From positions 42,116,344-42,180,343 of the forward strand of contig NC_059474.1 of NCBI RefSeq assembly GCF_018139145.2: a stretch of DNA of 64,000 nt, in the 5' to 3' direction. Each line of letters begins with the position of its first letter. Position 1 is the first letter of the stretch. Made by a program: the position numbers and the translations under genes. Source of the DNA: Gymnogyps californianus. Lineage: Eukaryota > Chordata > Aves > Accipitriformes > Cathartidae. This document shows positions 50,020-63,815 of this stretch, one piece after another. Under the pieces are notes generated by a model. The model was not told the DNA's origin. It searched no databases and saw nothing but the letters and a program-made list of their open reading frames with translations.

Positions 50020-50560
50020 AAGACAGCTCATCCGGGAGGGAAGCCAGAATCAAAAGGGGGATCTGCCCCCTCCTGCATTTGGGATCTTGTCCTTTTGTCA
50101 GACATCTGATTTCGCAGACAATGGCTACCTCTTGGCTTGCACCATCTGCCGCAAGGTCCTTGCCAGGGGTTTCTTTCCCAGGCCACAGCAGCTGCCTCAT
50201 CCTGTTGCTTGGCTAATTTTCTTAAAACAAAACCAGTCTTTTCCCAGTTCTCTAGGCTGCCCTTTTCACTGCCCATCAGTGGGGCACGGTGGCTGTGGGG
50301 CCTCTGCTTGCACCCTGTGCCCACGCCTTCAAGGCCTTTGCTGTTACCCCTACCCTTAGGGGGTACAACATCATCACAGCACCCGGCACCACGACCCTCT
50401 TTGCACAGCAAGTCCTCATAATTAGTTGATAGTGAGCCTAATAAAAGGCCAGGACTGGGCCCTGCACTGTTAGCATAATGCCTGTTCACATGAGGCACAG
50501 CAAGCTTAAGGTTATTAGCAACAACAATATTGTTTTTACTGGGTACAAAAATGCTTCAAC
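50020..50560. other. GC-richer segment of unknown origin with minus-strand ORF
   Basis: This segment is clearly richer in G and C than its AT-rich surroundings. The minus strand is open for 156 codons at 50028-50498, and overlapping frames are open too (minus 50018-50200, plus 50087-50421), which is what GC-rich DNA with few stops gives. Cysteine- and arginine-rich stretches near the minus ORF's C-terminus are not a recognisable zinc finger. The plus strand contains CCTAATAAAAGG near 50438, a possible polyadenylation signal. It could be a fragment of an LTR element, an exon or untranslated region, or unrelated unique DNA. I found no target duplication or terminal motif that would settle it. 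Confidence 0.3.
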
Positions 50561-50579
50561 TTTTACAGCATATAACTAT

Positions 50580-50880
50580 ACATACGTTTAGGATCAAATA
50601 GGCCTCTGCTTGAGTTGTAAGACAAAAGGCGGCCCTCACTGAAGTACCAGAGGTGGAGCAGCGCCTGCTGGTATTGCAAGAAGTACCCTGAGAGTTACTT
50701 ACGGGTCCTCAGGAGCCCAAGCCTCACCTATGGGGCAATGCCCACACCTTAACAAAGCTTCCGCGGCTGCTGCCGAAGCTGTCACGTAGCGGCTGTAATT
50801 CGTTCCCCTTTCCACGCAAAACAGAAACATCCTACTTTGGAGGCTTTCTGGCACCGTATAAGAGACCTGAAACTTGTACT
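50580..50880 (-). other. Small CpG-rich patch with possible minus-strand exon
   Basis: About eight CpG sites fall between 50700 and 50820, far more than in the depleted surroundings. On the minus strand an ATG at 50828-50830 opens a 43-codon ORF ending at 50699 whose predicted peptide has an alanine-rich middle and a CGHC motif. A GTAAGTAAC donor-like sequence begins at 50702 on the minus strand, overlapping the stop. Together this resembles a short first exon or promoter-associated sequence, but no TATA box, acceptor or downstream exon is proven. It may equally be the decayed remnant of a GC-rich mobile element continuous with the segment at 50020-50560. Confidence 0.25.
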
Positions 50881-53800
50881 GGGCATCCTTTTGGATAATA
50901 CAGGTGGAATTATTTTAATGAGGTATTTCTGTCAGAATGGCATCACAAGCTTTAGAAAATACGCACGGATCCCAAGTAGAATCTTTATCATAAAACCAAC
51001 TTAGACTATTTCTTACAAATTAATTTCTGTGATTTATACTGCTAGCAAGCTGCTCTCTTCTTTTCTGACTTTTTTTAATGATACTGAATAGGTTTAAAAA
51101 TCAGGAGGGAGATTTCCTATAATTAGGTATCTAAATAGCATGTAGGGGCTTAGAAGACTTCTTAAAAAGTACATAACCATCACTGAAACATGTAAGTGCT
51201 GACACCTAATTCACTAATTGTGTCCTGAAACACAGGTGGTTGGTATTAGGTTGTAAATTATTGTTCCTGGTATGCATAGTAAATCTGCTTATTAAAATTC
51301 CCTTTCTGAATATTTATGCAAAGTCTGCAGCCCCCTATGCATAAGAGACCTGTATTATCACAGAGTAACTTGGCAGTTTCAAAGAAACCTAACATAATTA
51401 AATCAAACCAAATCAGAAATGAAAGAAAGTACAACTGCGTGAGTGGCTGACACCCTGAACTTTCATAAAACTGTGGCGTTAGAAACGTCCAGTGTATTAT
51501 AAGCTCCAAAATACTGATTTAGAAGGTCTTCTAAAAACATAACTTGTTTGCATTTTTAATTATGTTGTCCAGCTAAAATCTTTAATATTAAACAGATTAG
51601 CCCTTGAGAATTTCTGTGGCATCTCTACTTTTTGGAGTATATTTTGAGTGTGCCTTCAACACAATTTAGTATTTTGTAGGATAGCAACAGCAAGGGAACC
51701 CCCAAGACACTGACTGTAGCTGCCTACTACCTCAAAAACTGCTTAATCTACTCCATAAACTAGTCGAACATAGTCTTCAAGGATTCTTTACCCCTTTATT
51801 ACTGGTCTGACAGGCTATTTCTGCATGATTTTTACATTTAAGGACCTCCTTCACGTTTCCAACTTGATGTGTTCCTGACCAGTTTGTAATTTTTTGGGCT
51901 CTTTTCTGCAGTTGTGTTGGGTTGTGGTTTTTTTTTTTCTGATTGGCAAAACACAAAAGGATCTTTTAACTTTCTCCTGCATGCTCCATCTCCCCTCCTC
52001 TGGTTACCCAAGAGGTCTCTCTGCACGTGTTTATGTTCATCATTTGGGAAGAGGGGGGACCAGGGCACAGTACTGCCAGCGATGTGTGGGGTTGTGCTAG
52101 TACTTCCCTTTCTCTTTCCTCATAAAATTACAGTCACACATGTCTTTTTCTTGCTGAATCACATTAGTAGACTGCAAGTATTTAATAATCTGATGAGACT
52201 GCGTGGTTTTTTTTCAGCTACCACTTCCTGGTGATGAGCTCCCTTTTTAGAGAAGAAATTCTTAAACTCGAGATAAAACACCTTATGTATTTTTATATAA
52301 TATGATTTCGTTGCAATTCCTAGCCCCTTACTTCAAGAAAATTCAGTTCTTTGTAGTGATGAACCATCTCAACTTTGCAATGAAATTATTAGTATGATAC
52401 AGTTCTAGCGGCTTATCAGTATCATGAGCAGAAAATTTGTGCATGTAATTTTCAGATGTACTTCCACATTATAAATTTTGCAAACCTTTGTGATTGCAAT
52501 GTACAGATGCTATGGAGCTTGTGTTGTGTGACTAAAGGAAAAAAAATGTAGAAAATTAGAACAATATTTGTAGAAATCAGATAACTTTCCCTCCCCACAA
52601 CAATTCTGAGGCCAACAACAAAATTTACAGTATAATCAGAATAAGCAATAGATGAGTTCCATACACAAGTCAAATCTCTCAATACCAATATGAGACTATT
52701 AAAGGAGTTTGTAAATGGCTGCACATCCATATCGATAATGGCTTCATAAACCTTTATAATGAAACAGAGATAGAAAACATTTAAATTAAAAAGTATAATA
52801 ATTTAATCTCACTGGGAATTTTCAAAATGCTTTCCAAGAAGCTGATTTTTTTTTTTTTCTTTCGAGGAAAATTTCAGGTTGATGTTGTAGAAAGTAGAAA
52901 ATTTAAAGTATTTTTTTCTTAAGAGTTGTTTTGAACTAAACCCAAGTATTTTAGATCACCAAACAACCTGAAACATTTGCCACATGCCATATTCCATTAG
53001 CTGATGCTTTAAATGCACTTTTTTGAATTCTATTTTGAAGGCAAAAAAGTATCATTTTTCCCAATATAAAATTTGTGAAAATTTTAAGTACTTTGTTAAG
53101 TGTTGTTGACAAGCTGCTGCCACTTTCTTTTTCTTCCCCTCTTCAATTTTTTTTTTTTTTTTTTTTTTTTAAACTTTGAAAGCTTCATTTCTCAAGAGCA
53201 TATGTAAAATTCTGTATGCAGTAATTCTGGTGTTCTGGTAAAAATTTAGTAAGAATTTATAACACAGCTTTCCATCTTCACTTGAAAACATCTATTTCTG
53301 CATATATTTGGATATATTATTTACAAATATATTTTGACAGTTTTAAGTTTGCAAAATGAAAACCATGTAATTTGGGTAAAATACTGCGGTTAGACTGATG
53401 CAACTGAATTTAATGAGAGACAGACAGGGAGAGAAATATATATCCTTAACATACATATATAAGTGTGTGTGTATGTTAAGAAACATAGCCAAAGTATTTG
53501 AATTTGACGCCTAAAGTGCCTAAATATGTTTTTTATTCTAAAGTACTCATCACATCCAGAATTCCCACCAAAAATGTTTCACTTGTTTAGTACAGAGAAT
53601 CAGCTTACACTGATCTTATTCCTGGCTGCTGAAATGCCATATTTACAGAATCTAATTGTGTTGATGTACAACAAGTTACAGTAACTGAAGATCAGTCACA
53701 GCATGCGTTCTTTGCCTTTTGGTCCTTAACCTCAACCCAAATTCTTCTGACATTAGTGATGTACTAGTAGTTCAACGGGGTTTTTTTATGTTGGTAAATC

Positions 53801-54920
53801 TCACACATTTGAAATTTTCTAAAAATTTAGTTTTCCAGACTTGACAGCCATTATTGCAGAGAAAGTTAATATTGGCCTCCTTGAACCATGCAGCCAGTGC
53901 CTGCTGGCCTTGAATGAGTGCCGTCTAAGTTGAGATTTGCAGTTCCCAACACAGAGAGAACTTCTCTCTGTGTTTTTGGGTGCATTGATTCATACGATCT
54001 ACCATTAAAACAACAGAGCTCTGTAAGGACCCACCTGACGCTGAAGCAAAGGGGAATTTTTCTACCCATGCTGCCAAGAGTAGGGCCAGGTCACAAGGAT
54101 CTGAAGATCAACTATATCTGAATTCCTGAGTGCTTTTCTGAGCCATCCAGCTCCTCCCAGCATTTTCCTCTGACAAGCATCTGGTTATGATTCAGAGTGA
54201 GAAAAGAAAAATTCCTCTAGACCTGCTGTGAAAAGTTGAAGACTAGAAGGGGAAGGTGGGAAAACCTCAGGCTGTCTTGGCTCATGCTAACGATGTTTGT
54301 GTTACCAGCATTTGTCATCTCCTACTGCATCAGCTCTGTGGCATTGTATATTCACAACTTACACAGAACACAAGTTTTAAGGACTGACTGCTCTGAATAC
54401 ACAATGGCAAAGATTAATAACGTACAAAAAACTATTAGCAGGAGGTGTGGTGTTAGTGATTGCCCAGCTTAGTAAAGTTTAGTTTTAAAGTTTAGAACTG
54501 GCCCGATACATCAGTCTTCTAAACACTCCCATCACAGCGATCTCTAATTCCTTAGCTGATACACATACTTAAACTCAGTTACACCAGCCTATTAATTGCA
54601 GTATTTTACCCAAATTCCATGGTTTGCATTTTTGCCTACCTGAAACTGTCAGTGCACTGACACGTTCTCTTCAGTTACTGGCCAGAATTACAAATCATAC
54701 ATGCTAGGGAAAAGTAAAGTATGTACTAGAGACAGTGCTCAGCAGATATCCAAGAACACAGTCAGAATGCCAAGAATTATTAGAAAGGTAATAAAAGAAC
54801 ATTACTGTGCTGCTGTGTAAGTCAAGGTGTACCTACATTTCAAAGGATGCATGAAATTTTGGTCCTTCGTAATTTCATAAGCTTTAGTAGCACTGGGAAT
54901 GGATGATCACAAGCACACAA
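50881..54920. other. Unassigned AT-rich region, no gene seen
   Basis: Only chance-length ORFs occur. A run of 24 T at 53147-53170 and a short TATATA/GTGTGT segment near 53440-53475 are the main simple repeats. The 78-codon ORF at 54236-54472 begins at a TTG and contains a hydrophobic stretch, but has no recognisable domain. Confidence 0.45.
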
Positions 54921-54924
54921 CCTG

Positions 54925-55130
54925 CCCTCTTAACGAGGCAAGATTAAATAGACTGGGATTCTGCAGCTTGGGAAGATGATGACTGAGGAGAAAGCAGGAT
55001 AGATGTCTGCAAATCTCTCAAAATCATTAATGATATGGCGAACGAGAAGGGTAAATGATTATGCACTGTATATTTAAAAACTCATTTCAACTCCTACTTT
55101 TTCAGTTACTAGCAAACCGAAAAAATCCAT
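54925..55130 (+). mobile_element. Ancient CR1-like LINE 3' fragment
   Basis: The run of motifs near 54950-55060 (TAAATAGACTGGGATTCTGC, GATGACTGAGGAGAAAGCAG, GATAGATGTCTGCAAATC, AATCATTAATGATATGG) follows the order of the 3' region of old CR1/L3-type LINEs, as also seen in the fragment near 17014-17150. The copy is strongly mutated and both ends are uncertain. The call comes from remembered consensus similarity and shared motif order with the other fragment. Confidence 0.5.
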
Positions 55131-58100
55131 TCTCTACAAAGCCTTCAATACAGCAAATTTCAGTAAAATAAGATCAATCGCACCAACTGAGAGAAATATA
55201 GAGAACAGAAAAGTCATCCCACTGTTGCATGGCAAACAAGGATCCAGAGCGAAAGTGGCTCTAAAAAGCAGAAATTAAGAGCAGTTTTATATAACAAAAA
55301 GGCAAGCACAAGAAATAATGACAGTAGAGGCCAGAGACAGTGTATTTTTATGATCAGGATGGTCATGATCAGCTTATAAAGGAACAGTATCATCAAGATT
55401 TGCTCATGTGCCTAATTTGTGCTGCCCTAAATATCCCTCCCAGTAGTTCCAGAGCATCCCAGAGAGAAAACGATGGACAGTAGGAAGAAGAGTACCTGTA
55501 ACAATGTCAGACTGCACAGCGGGAACCAGAAGCAAAGAAATGACCCAAGAACAACCAGGAGCAAGACAGAGACAGCATTTGCAATGTCACTTCAGCTCAC
55601 AGAGAAGGAGACGATGGTTTTGGGGGCAGGGCGAGGAAGAGAGAGACAACAGTAGTTCAGATTGAGTCGAAGGGAAAACAAAGTTGCCCTAGGGGAGGGA
55701 AATAAGAGAGAATTTCAGGGGAATAAGAGATTCAAAGAAATGCCACGGAAGCACTGAAATTGGTAAAACACATAACAAGGGCATGGAAGCAGGTCGTAAG
55801 TTCAGTAAAGGAGACAAGGAGACCCCGAGCTGTCAGGCACAGGGGACCAGGGAGAACAGGGAAGGAAAACAAAGGAGGAAAAAAAAAGAAAAAAAAAAAT
55901 CACAATTATGTTGTAAATGCTTTATTTAAGCTGGAGGCGGAGGTGGCATGAATCAGAGCTCTCTTGAAAGAAATAACCTTAAATCCAGCCTTCCCACAGC
56001 TTCAGTTCTCACAGGGAGAACCAGAAGAAAGAAGGAAATTGAATGAGAAGTAAATTTGAAAGAGAAGTAAAACACCAGGTGTGCAAACCCTCACACAGGA
56101 CCACTGCAAAATACATGAAATAAAAGCATAGTCTCTAATCTATTTGTTCTTATCTCGGAGTAATGACCAGCAATGCTTATGTTTCCTTCCTGGCCAAGTT
56201 CCTTTCTATTAAGTGTTCAGATGGCTTTCTTTTTCTTTCCAAATCTTCCCTTCCAATCCAAACACTACATATTTCAGATGGGCACACAGCCTTAAATTTA
56301 GTTCTTAATTAGAAAACACAATGATTCTGCCTCATCCCTAAATGAACAGGAACCCCTATTAGCCAGATGATCAAATTTAGACAGGTTAATTAAATCTGTT
56401 TAAATACACCTCACCCTTTATGCTACAGTAAGAAAAAAAAGTCTTATTTCTGAGTCACAGGAGTTAAATGAGTTCATTAGTCAGGCTTTGAGTCAAATTC
56501 TCACTTGATGTATAACAGCACAGGTCTGTTGATGTCAATGGTGCTGCTACCATCTACACGATCAAGGAACTGACTCATTATTTTACCCTAACTGCATTCG
56601 CATCTTCAAATTAAAGTGCGTTATTCTATTGTCAGCGGTCAAATTACCACTCTCCAGCAGGTGAGGGCCACACCACTGATGAGCTCTTAAACAGTGACGT
56701 AGAATCATGGCAAAGAAAATCCCAAGGGTCCAGTTAAGACAATTTAAAAATTACTGTGTAGAGCCAGGATGATTCTAAGCAATACAGCAGAGTTAAAGAC
56801 CTAGTCCACAATGTTGAGTAATTTCAGGGAAAAAGGTTCTGTTTAAAAAGTAAACGTGCAGTGACAGCACGTCAATAGCTATGCAAAATGCATTCATTGC
56901 TGTCACACTTAAAATAGGAGAAACCTATAAAAAGTGTCAAGAACCACTGCAAATTTAACCCACTCAATACACTGTTCATTTAATGAATTATTTCTATACA
57001 AATAATTATCGCCTTTCAACAGAAGTGCACTTATGGACTAACTCAAGCTCTTGCACTTTAGAAAAAGAGTTTGTTTTATTTCAAATGGGTTTTATGTATC
57101 ACCAAGTGCCTGCAGAAAGGCAATCCACAACTTGCTGATTATTCAATTTGGTTTTGCTATTTCATACCTGATTTAAATGACCTTGGTTGATCTGTGTGTG
57201 TGCAACTTCAGATGTTTCCCTTGCCTGGCACACCATCGCACACACTCCAAACAGCTTTGTGGACAGCTTCAGGCACAGATCCTGCTTTCTACCAGTTTTG
57301 CATGGTTGGTGGCACCCTGCAGATCAACACCCCATAACACCTCCCCTCCATGTCACCTCAGCCAGCCGGTGTGGTGTAACGGGGAGGGCACAAGACATGC
57401 ACTCCCTCTGTGTTTCCCCAGGAGCTGGCCAACAGCCATTCATAAGTTATTCAGTCAGCACTTGCTCACCAAAGCCGTGTTCCTGACATCTGACTTTCTG
57501 CTTGTAAAACACATTTTCTGTCTTCAGTACAGCCCATAGCTGTAGGATTGACTTCGGCTTGCACTGAAACATTGTCAGCACAACTATTTCCACTAGGACA
57601 GTATAGAAAATTATCCACAGAAATATACCATCCTTCCTCCTTTCCCACACCCTCAAAACTAGCATCACGGTGCTATGAAACTCTTTGGCGTAGACTGACA
57701 AAACAGTGCTCTGGTTGATTTGGCTCCTGTTATTCAAAAGGTGAAGAATCTGCCTAACGAAAATTTCTCTTGGCGTGTGCTGCGTTTCCAGCAGAGGGCT
57801 GCAGCCAGGCACCACCGGCACGGCTACCTTAGTGACACCTCTGTCCTGCACACAACCCCTCCCCTCCCACAGCTTGCAAACATCACTGTTTTCACTCCTA
57901 AACTAAGCCAAAATTATGTTAACATTCTGTTAACCATGTAATACCTCGAATTGTTTCTCTTTCAGTGTACAAAATTGAAGTACAGAAGAAAAAAAAAAGA
58001 CTAATACTTAAAAATCTCAGTGATGACATGAGTTGTCAGACACTGACCAGATTAATTCATTCCCAGCTAAACACTAGGAGCCCAGACTATTAAATGTAGG

Positions 58101-61100
58101 TTCCAATGCTGGCGAGTCATCTTGTTAAAACACGGATAGATAGAAAAAGAACAGGAAAAATTGTTGAAATGGTGCAGGGATCCATCTGTGCAGATCCTAT
58201 GAAACTCATTTCTTTTCTCACAAACTCAGTAGAACATCACCACTGAAAATTAATCTAAAGTGCTTTCGATTTTTTTCTAGAGGCAACTGTGAAGTCCTCT
58301 GAACAACTTTTTTAAAACGCCTTTTTCTCCCTCCCAATATGTATGCAATAGGAAACAATTTTTTATTTTGAGGCAAGCAGAACATATTAAAACATGGGCA
58401 AGAGAGGAAAAACTAAAGATTCAATACTAAAGCAATAATATAAATTGATAATTGATTTTAATCAGTTAATCATTCTACATCAGCACTATTTTAACTCCAG
58501 TTATTTTCCAAAGTAGAAATTAACTCAGAACTATAAATGCAACAACAAGTCTGCAACCTCATAATCAGTAAAACCCCCAAAATCTACAATATAGAATAAG
58601 CAAACTGTACTTGGCCTAGGTTAATTTCAAATTGCCCTACTGAGACCTTTCCCAAACGCTTTTCGTGTTTCATGGAGCTTTAATGACCAGTGAGCCAAGC
58701 TGAGCAAACAGACTTCGAGTTCAGAAATTTGGGCTAGACTGAAGGGAGGGAGAGACAGACCTCCTAATTGCTTTTTTATTATTATTATTTTAAACTCTGA
58801 GGAAACGTGAAACCAAATGGCTCTGAACAGTTGTGTTGGAACTGCCTTTCAGAAAGGTTTATGGGTCTTTATACTCCTTTTGACCAATCTTTCATTCAAG
58901 TCACAGATTCAGCATAAGAAGTCTGATCATAAGCATAAGACTGATGATAAGGAAACCCATGCATATGGTTAAGTGTTTGTACAGAGCCACTGAATTCCCA
59001 TTTTCAATAGGAATTGATGCATATATTTCTGAGAGCAAAGTCAAAGCAGTAGAAGATGAGTAGCTGTGATGCTGACCACTCTTTCTCCCACTGTAGTATG
59101 CCACTGCATAAAAAAAATATTTTTATCTTTGAAATATTACTATAATTAAATATTCCATGAGAGAAGGACATGGAATACACCGAAATACTCCTACAAGTGA
59201 ATGTTTTAAATCAACAGAATATCTGCAAGACAAAATACTTTTTGTGTCTCCATCTTAATTACTCTAGAGTTGCCAAGATAAAGGACACTAAATTCTTCAA
59301 GTACTACACAGTAATAACAACACTAATAATATAAAAACAGAGGTTAAAGGACATTTATTTAAAACACACAAAAAGCATTTGAACCTTGTGTGCTAAATAA
59401 TGGTGTATCTTTCTTTAAAGGTGCCAAGTTCATTACAAAATTAGAAGAGAAAAAAAGCCCACAAAAATACAAGTACAGAAAATCACTAAAGATAAGCAAA
59501 ACTTTAGTTACTACCTCCAGCTGCATAAATTCTGACTTTATATTCAAACATGAAGTTACAAAATAAGTGCAACTAATATGTGGGGGGGTTTATTTAATAT
59601 CATATGCAGCTCAACAAACATTGACTTATTTTTTTATATGAGAATCCAGTATAATAAGCTGCTTTGGCAACACAAAATTACGTGAGAAAATACATTCCAA
59701 GAAAGTAAATGTAGGTCTCGGACTTTCCTCAGGATTATTTTGATTAATTTATTGTCTTGCATTGCACGGTGATACAAAAAGCCTGAAATAATGAGGTTTC
59801 TGTATCCTTCACACTATTTCTAGTCAATCAGCAATAGCAACAGAATGAATTCACTTAGGTTTCCTGAAATATGTGAATTTTGTTTAAGATTTCTACAAGC
59901 CATGGACTTGCATACAGCTCAGAAGCTGCCCTCCAAAGCAGAAATGAATTATTATATGTTGTTCTAGCTCTATGTGAAGGAGGTCTATGGGATCATATAT
60001 TTTTTTCTTTTTTTTAAAACGAGTATATTTGGCCGTAAACACAGAGATGGCATTCCCCCCCCCCCCCTTTTTTTTTTTGCAAACTGTCAACATGGTAGGG
60101 ACAAAAATTAAAATCTACCCAAAGGCTCCTCTACCTATGTCTGCTCTTAGCAGTCACCTCCCCTTCCCTTCTGTGCTCTTTCAACAACTTCATTCCCCTC
60201 CTGCTCTTCTCCACCAGAGAGGTTTCTTTATCAGGTAGGTTTTTTTCATTTAACATTCATTTGTGAATTCCACTTAATCCAACTTGCTATTTTGTTTCGT
60301 TTCCACTTCAATACCTGAATAACCTCTTCTGCACAGATGGGTGTAGACGGATTACCGCCACAAAAAGGTGACAGACACCAGAGATGAAAACTCATGAACT
60401 AGCCAAATGTGTCTGAAAGCAAGAGGTACAATAGCCCAGTCTGGCAAGAGACTGTCATAGCTTGTAGGAGAGAAGAAAATACCAGCTGCTGTCTTCCAAA
60501 AGGTAACACTGTGAGTAACATTTCAGGGTTAGTGTATCTAGATAGTCAGATGCTACAAGAAGAAAGTAAGATTACGATCCTCCCATATTATCCTTACAAG
60601 AGGATTGAAAAAATTAAAAGTAACACTATTGCAAGCTGAACCCAAATAGTTTGGGTTCAGGTAGCAATATCTGAATTTATCACATTCCTCAAATTTGATA
60701 AAATCCCTGGGTGTTCAGTCTATACATCAGTTACGACCTCTGTGAAAGAAACATTTACCTTTAGTAGCTCTGGTTTTGTTAGCACACAGTGCAACCAGAC
60801 AATCTGTCCATATATCAGAACATGGCATAAAGATGGAGCATCAGTTAAGATTGTGTGTACTTCCACGACACGTTTATTTTGATACAAAAACAAACACGAG
60901 AAACTATGCTTAGATCAGACTGGATTTTATTTATTTTAAAAGTATATGAACTTCCATGTGAGCAAAACCAAAGGCCTGTCTTAAAAAGGTTTGCCACTAT
61001 AGCGATAAACAAGTAAAGATTTATCTGGCAGCCACCTACAGCAAGAAACAAACAGAAAAATATTTTAAGTTGCTTTATTTTCCATTAAAAAAAAAATTCT

Positions 61101-63583
61101 GGTCAAGAATGAAGAATAAGAGCATGATGTGTACTGTGAGTTAAGTTTTATACCTTCTGAATCAGGTGCAAAGCAGATATGAAACACTGCTGTTCTGTTT
61201 TGATAGCATTTTATTCCCTCTTTAAAAACACACAGGTGACAACCCACATTTTAAAAACCAAACTAAAACAAAATCCAAACAACACATAGGAAAATTGGTC
61301 CCTTATGTTTAAAATGCGGATTAAAACAAAAATGAAAAACCAAAAAAATCTCAAAAAACCCCACAGCACAACAATATTGAGTCCTTTAGTCCTTGAAAAA
61401 TAGGTAGAGAACTTTCAATAATGTAAAATCACCTTGAAAACAGAACTTGGAAGCACTAAAAAAAAAACCCCAATCAATCACCTTCTCTGCAATACACTTA
61501 CCTCCATTTGCTGGATGAATCTCATATTTCATTGTTTTACATTATTTTCCAAACAACTGCATTGCTTTATTGCATGTTATTCAGATGCTGAGCAGAAAAT
61601 AGTAAACTTAAACAGTAACCTTGATGAGACATTAGCTTTCCGTGCTAGGTCTGAAACTTTATTACATTTCAGCATATATATTTGTAGAAATTACCACACT
61701 TTAAGGGTATTCCTTCAAGTACTACCAAAACAGTTAGGTAAAAGATACATATCATGCTATTCTATTCCTGAAAATGTTCACATTGTAGGTTAATGATTTA
61801 AGCATAGCAACTGAAGCGCAGGGCACTGCCCAGACATTAATTTGCCTCTGAGGGGAGTAGGCAGCCTCAGCTACAGTCAAGAGCCTTGCAGCTCTGCAGG
61901 TGGTCACCATTCCCACCAAACAGCCTCACCCACTCTTTTCTTCATCTAAAAATGAACAAGAAATACACAAAATTTTGATGGCAAGTTGTGTTTTTTTTCC
62001 CCAGACACTGTGCTTCCAAGCTTCTTAGGAAGGAAAGAACCGTGTGTTTTAGAACCAGTCAAACTTCTTGAATCATACTGCACATTGCAAATGGATCATT
62101 TACAAATTTACAGTTTGTTTTTTCTGTCATCACAAAAAAAAAAAAATTATGACTCAAATCCACTTTGAAAGGCAGCAGAACAAATAGAAGCCTTTAAAAT
62201 ATTTTGAACAGACGTTTCAAAGCCTGTGACTATACTTGAGTTAGGTTTTTTACTCTATTGTGAAAATCTGATCACCCAGATAAATTTTTCAATTGTCTTC
62301 TTCACAAAATTTTAATCATACAGTCAAATAGTGCTGGCTACTCACTATTAATTCAAGATTTTATCCCCTCTCTCATTTCTTTATTGCTTGCAGGAAACCA
62401 TGGTAAATTTTTATATCTATTCTCAGTGGAAAATTCATCCTCCAAGACCAAACCTATGCATGTAAAGAAGAATTGGAGATCCAGTATGTTTTAGGGAGTA
62501 GAGGAAAGCAAGTGAGGGATGAGTAAACAGAACTTCGTTGTTCTTGGTTGCTTTGTGAACCACAGGAATAACCCTGACAGATGATCAGGCTGATGGGAAG
62601 TCTAGAGTATTTGCATATTTGCAGTACCACACATACAAAAGTGGAATGGGAGATTGCCCAGGAGAATTCTGCCGAGAGCAACGGTATTGAAGTCCACGGC
62701 TGTGACTCTTCATGTAGACATGTCTACTTCAAAGTAGACATTTTGCCAGCTAGAGACTTCTGTGGAAGCAGTCAGAAAACACTGACATTGTACCTGTGTA
62801 GCCTGCTGCTGAAATTTTCCTTCTGTATGACATTTTTTTGAACACCTATTTTTAAAATATATCTATTTTTAACAGCTTTTTAGCATTGCCTTTTGATGAA
62901 ATTTAGTTCTAAGAATCTCTAATTGGGGGTGGGACGACAGGACACATATCTCTGAACCTCTTGGTTTTACTTACGTTTGCTATATTCTCTTTACAACTTT
63001 GTTGATTTACTGTTGAATCCACTGAAGCTCATTGCTTTCACTGCCCTCTCATAATTTATTCTGCATCCTTATTACTCCTTTGAACTGTCTTTTTCATTCT
63101 GCAAAAACTAATTGCATGACCATGCAGACTTGGCTGTATAGGTCTGTGCTCTTGGCAAGGCACCATTCAGCATTATTGCCATTTTTCCTCCCTTTAAAAA
63201 AAACCCTCAGAAAACAAGCAGCTTCATGGTGGGTTTATTAACAAGAAGAAAATAAAATTACTCATTTTTTCCTCAGCATAACTGGAGATGTCTAAGACCA
63301 GTGTTATTCTGGTTACCAATGATTCTTGATACTTCTCTCGTGATACTTTACTATTGATTCTTTGAATAGCTTTGCAAAACTGCAACAGAAATTTCAGGCT
63401 TTTACACAGCACTTTCCTCCCTGTCACAGGTGTTGGTTTGCCTTGATTCCCTGTAGCTAGCAGAAGAGTGCTGGCACCCCCCAGATGGCACTTCGTGTGT
63501 GGCAGCACATGCACACTCATACCACAGAGTCTTTGCTTGTTCACTCTCTCTCCAGCGCATGTCTATCCTTACTCTCCACAGAC
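55131..63583. other. Unassigned region with a purine-rich patch, no gene seen
   Basis: From about 55440 to 55900 the plus strand is markedly purine-rich (AGAGA and GGAA motifs), which keeps two short frames open. Around 57170-57860 GC content rises and both strands carry open frames (plus 57177-57539, minus 57447-57851), but no domain or splice pair supports a gene. A run of 13 C followed by about 11 T lies at 60055-60078. A small GC-richer patch at 61800-61930 is unassigned. No RNA gene is recognised. Confidence 0.45.
60055..60078. repeat. C13 followed by T11 homopolymer pair
   Basis: Thirteen C pass directly into about eleven T. No neighbouring element explains it. On the minus strand it reads as an A run followed by a G run. 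Confidence 0.85.
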
Positions 63584-63696
63584 AGAATCATAGAATCATT
63601 TAGGTTGGAAAAGACCCGTAAGATCATCAAGTCCAACCATTAACCTAACGCTACCAAGTCCACCACTAAACCATGTCCTTAAGTGCCACGTCTACA
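63584..63696 (-). mobile_element. CR1 LINE 3' tail, 5'-truncated copy 1
   Basis: The plus strand starts AGAATCATAGAATCATTTAG and continues through the GGTTGGAAAAGACC and AAGTCCAACC motifs, the reverse complement of the conserved avian CR1 3' end. The ATTCTATG-type terminal repeats, two of them here, mark the LINE 3' end at the left. The copy is only about 113 bp long and stops after GCCACGTCTACA, as usual for severely 5'-truncated CR1 insertions. It is separated from a second CR1 tail by about 120 bp of unrelated sequence. Confidence 0.93.
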
Positions 63697-63815
63697 GTAA
63701 CTGGTGAAGATAAAAGCTCATCTCTCTTTTTCCCTTTTTTTTTTTTTAAGTGAATAACATAATGTGAAGTTGCTAATGTAAAGCAGTACATCTAAGATGG
63801 AAAAGGTGTTTTTAA
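63697..63815. other. Spacer between two CR1 tails
   Basis: About 120 bases, including a T-rich run near 63740, show no CR1 similarity and no gene. Confidence 0.6.

Noticed and set aside
54236..54472. 78-codon ORF with a hydrophobic segment
   Set aside because: It starts at TTG, is short, and has no family resemblance.
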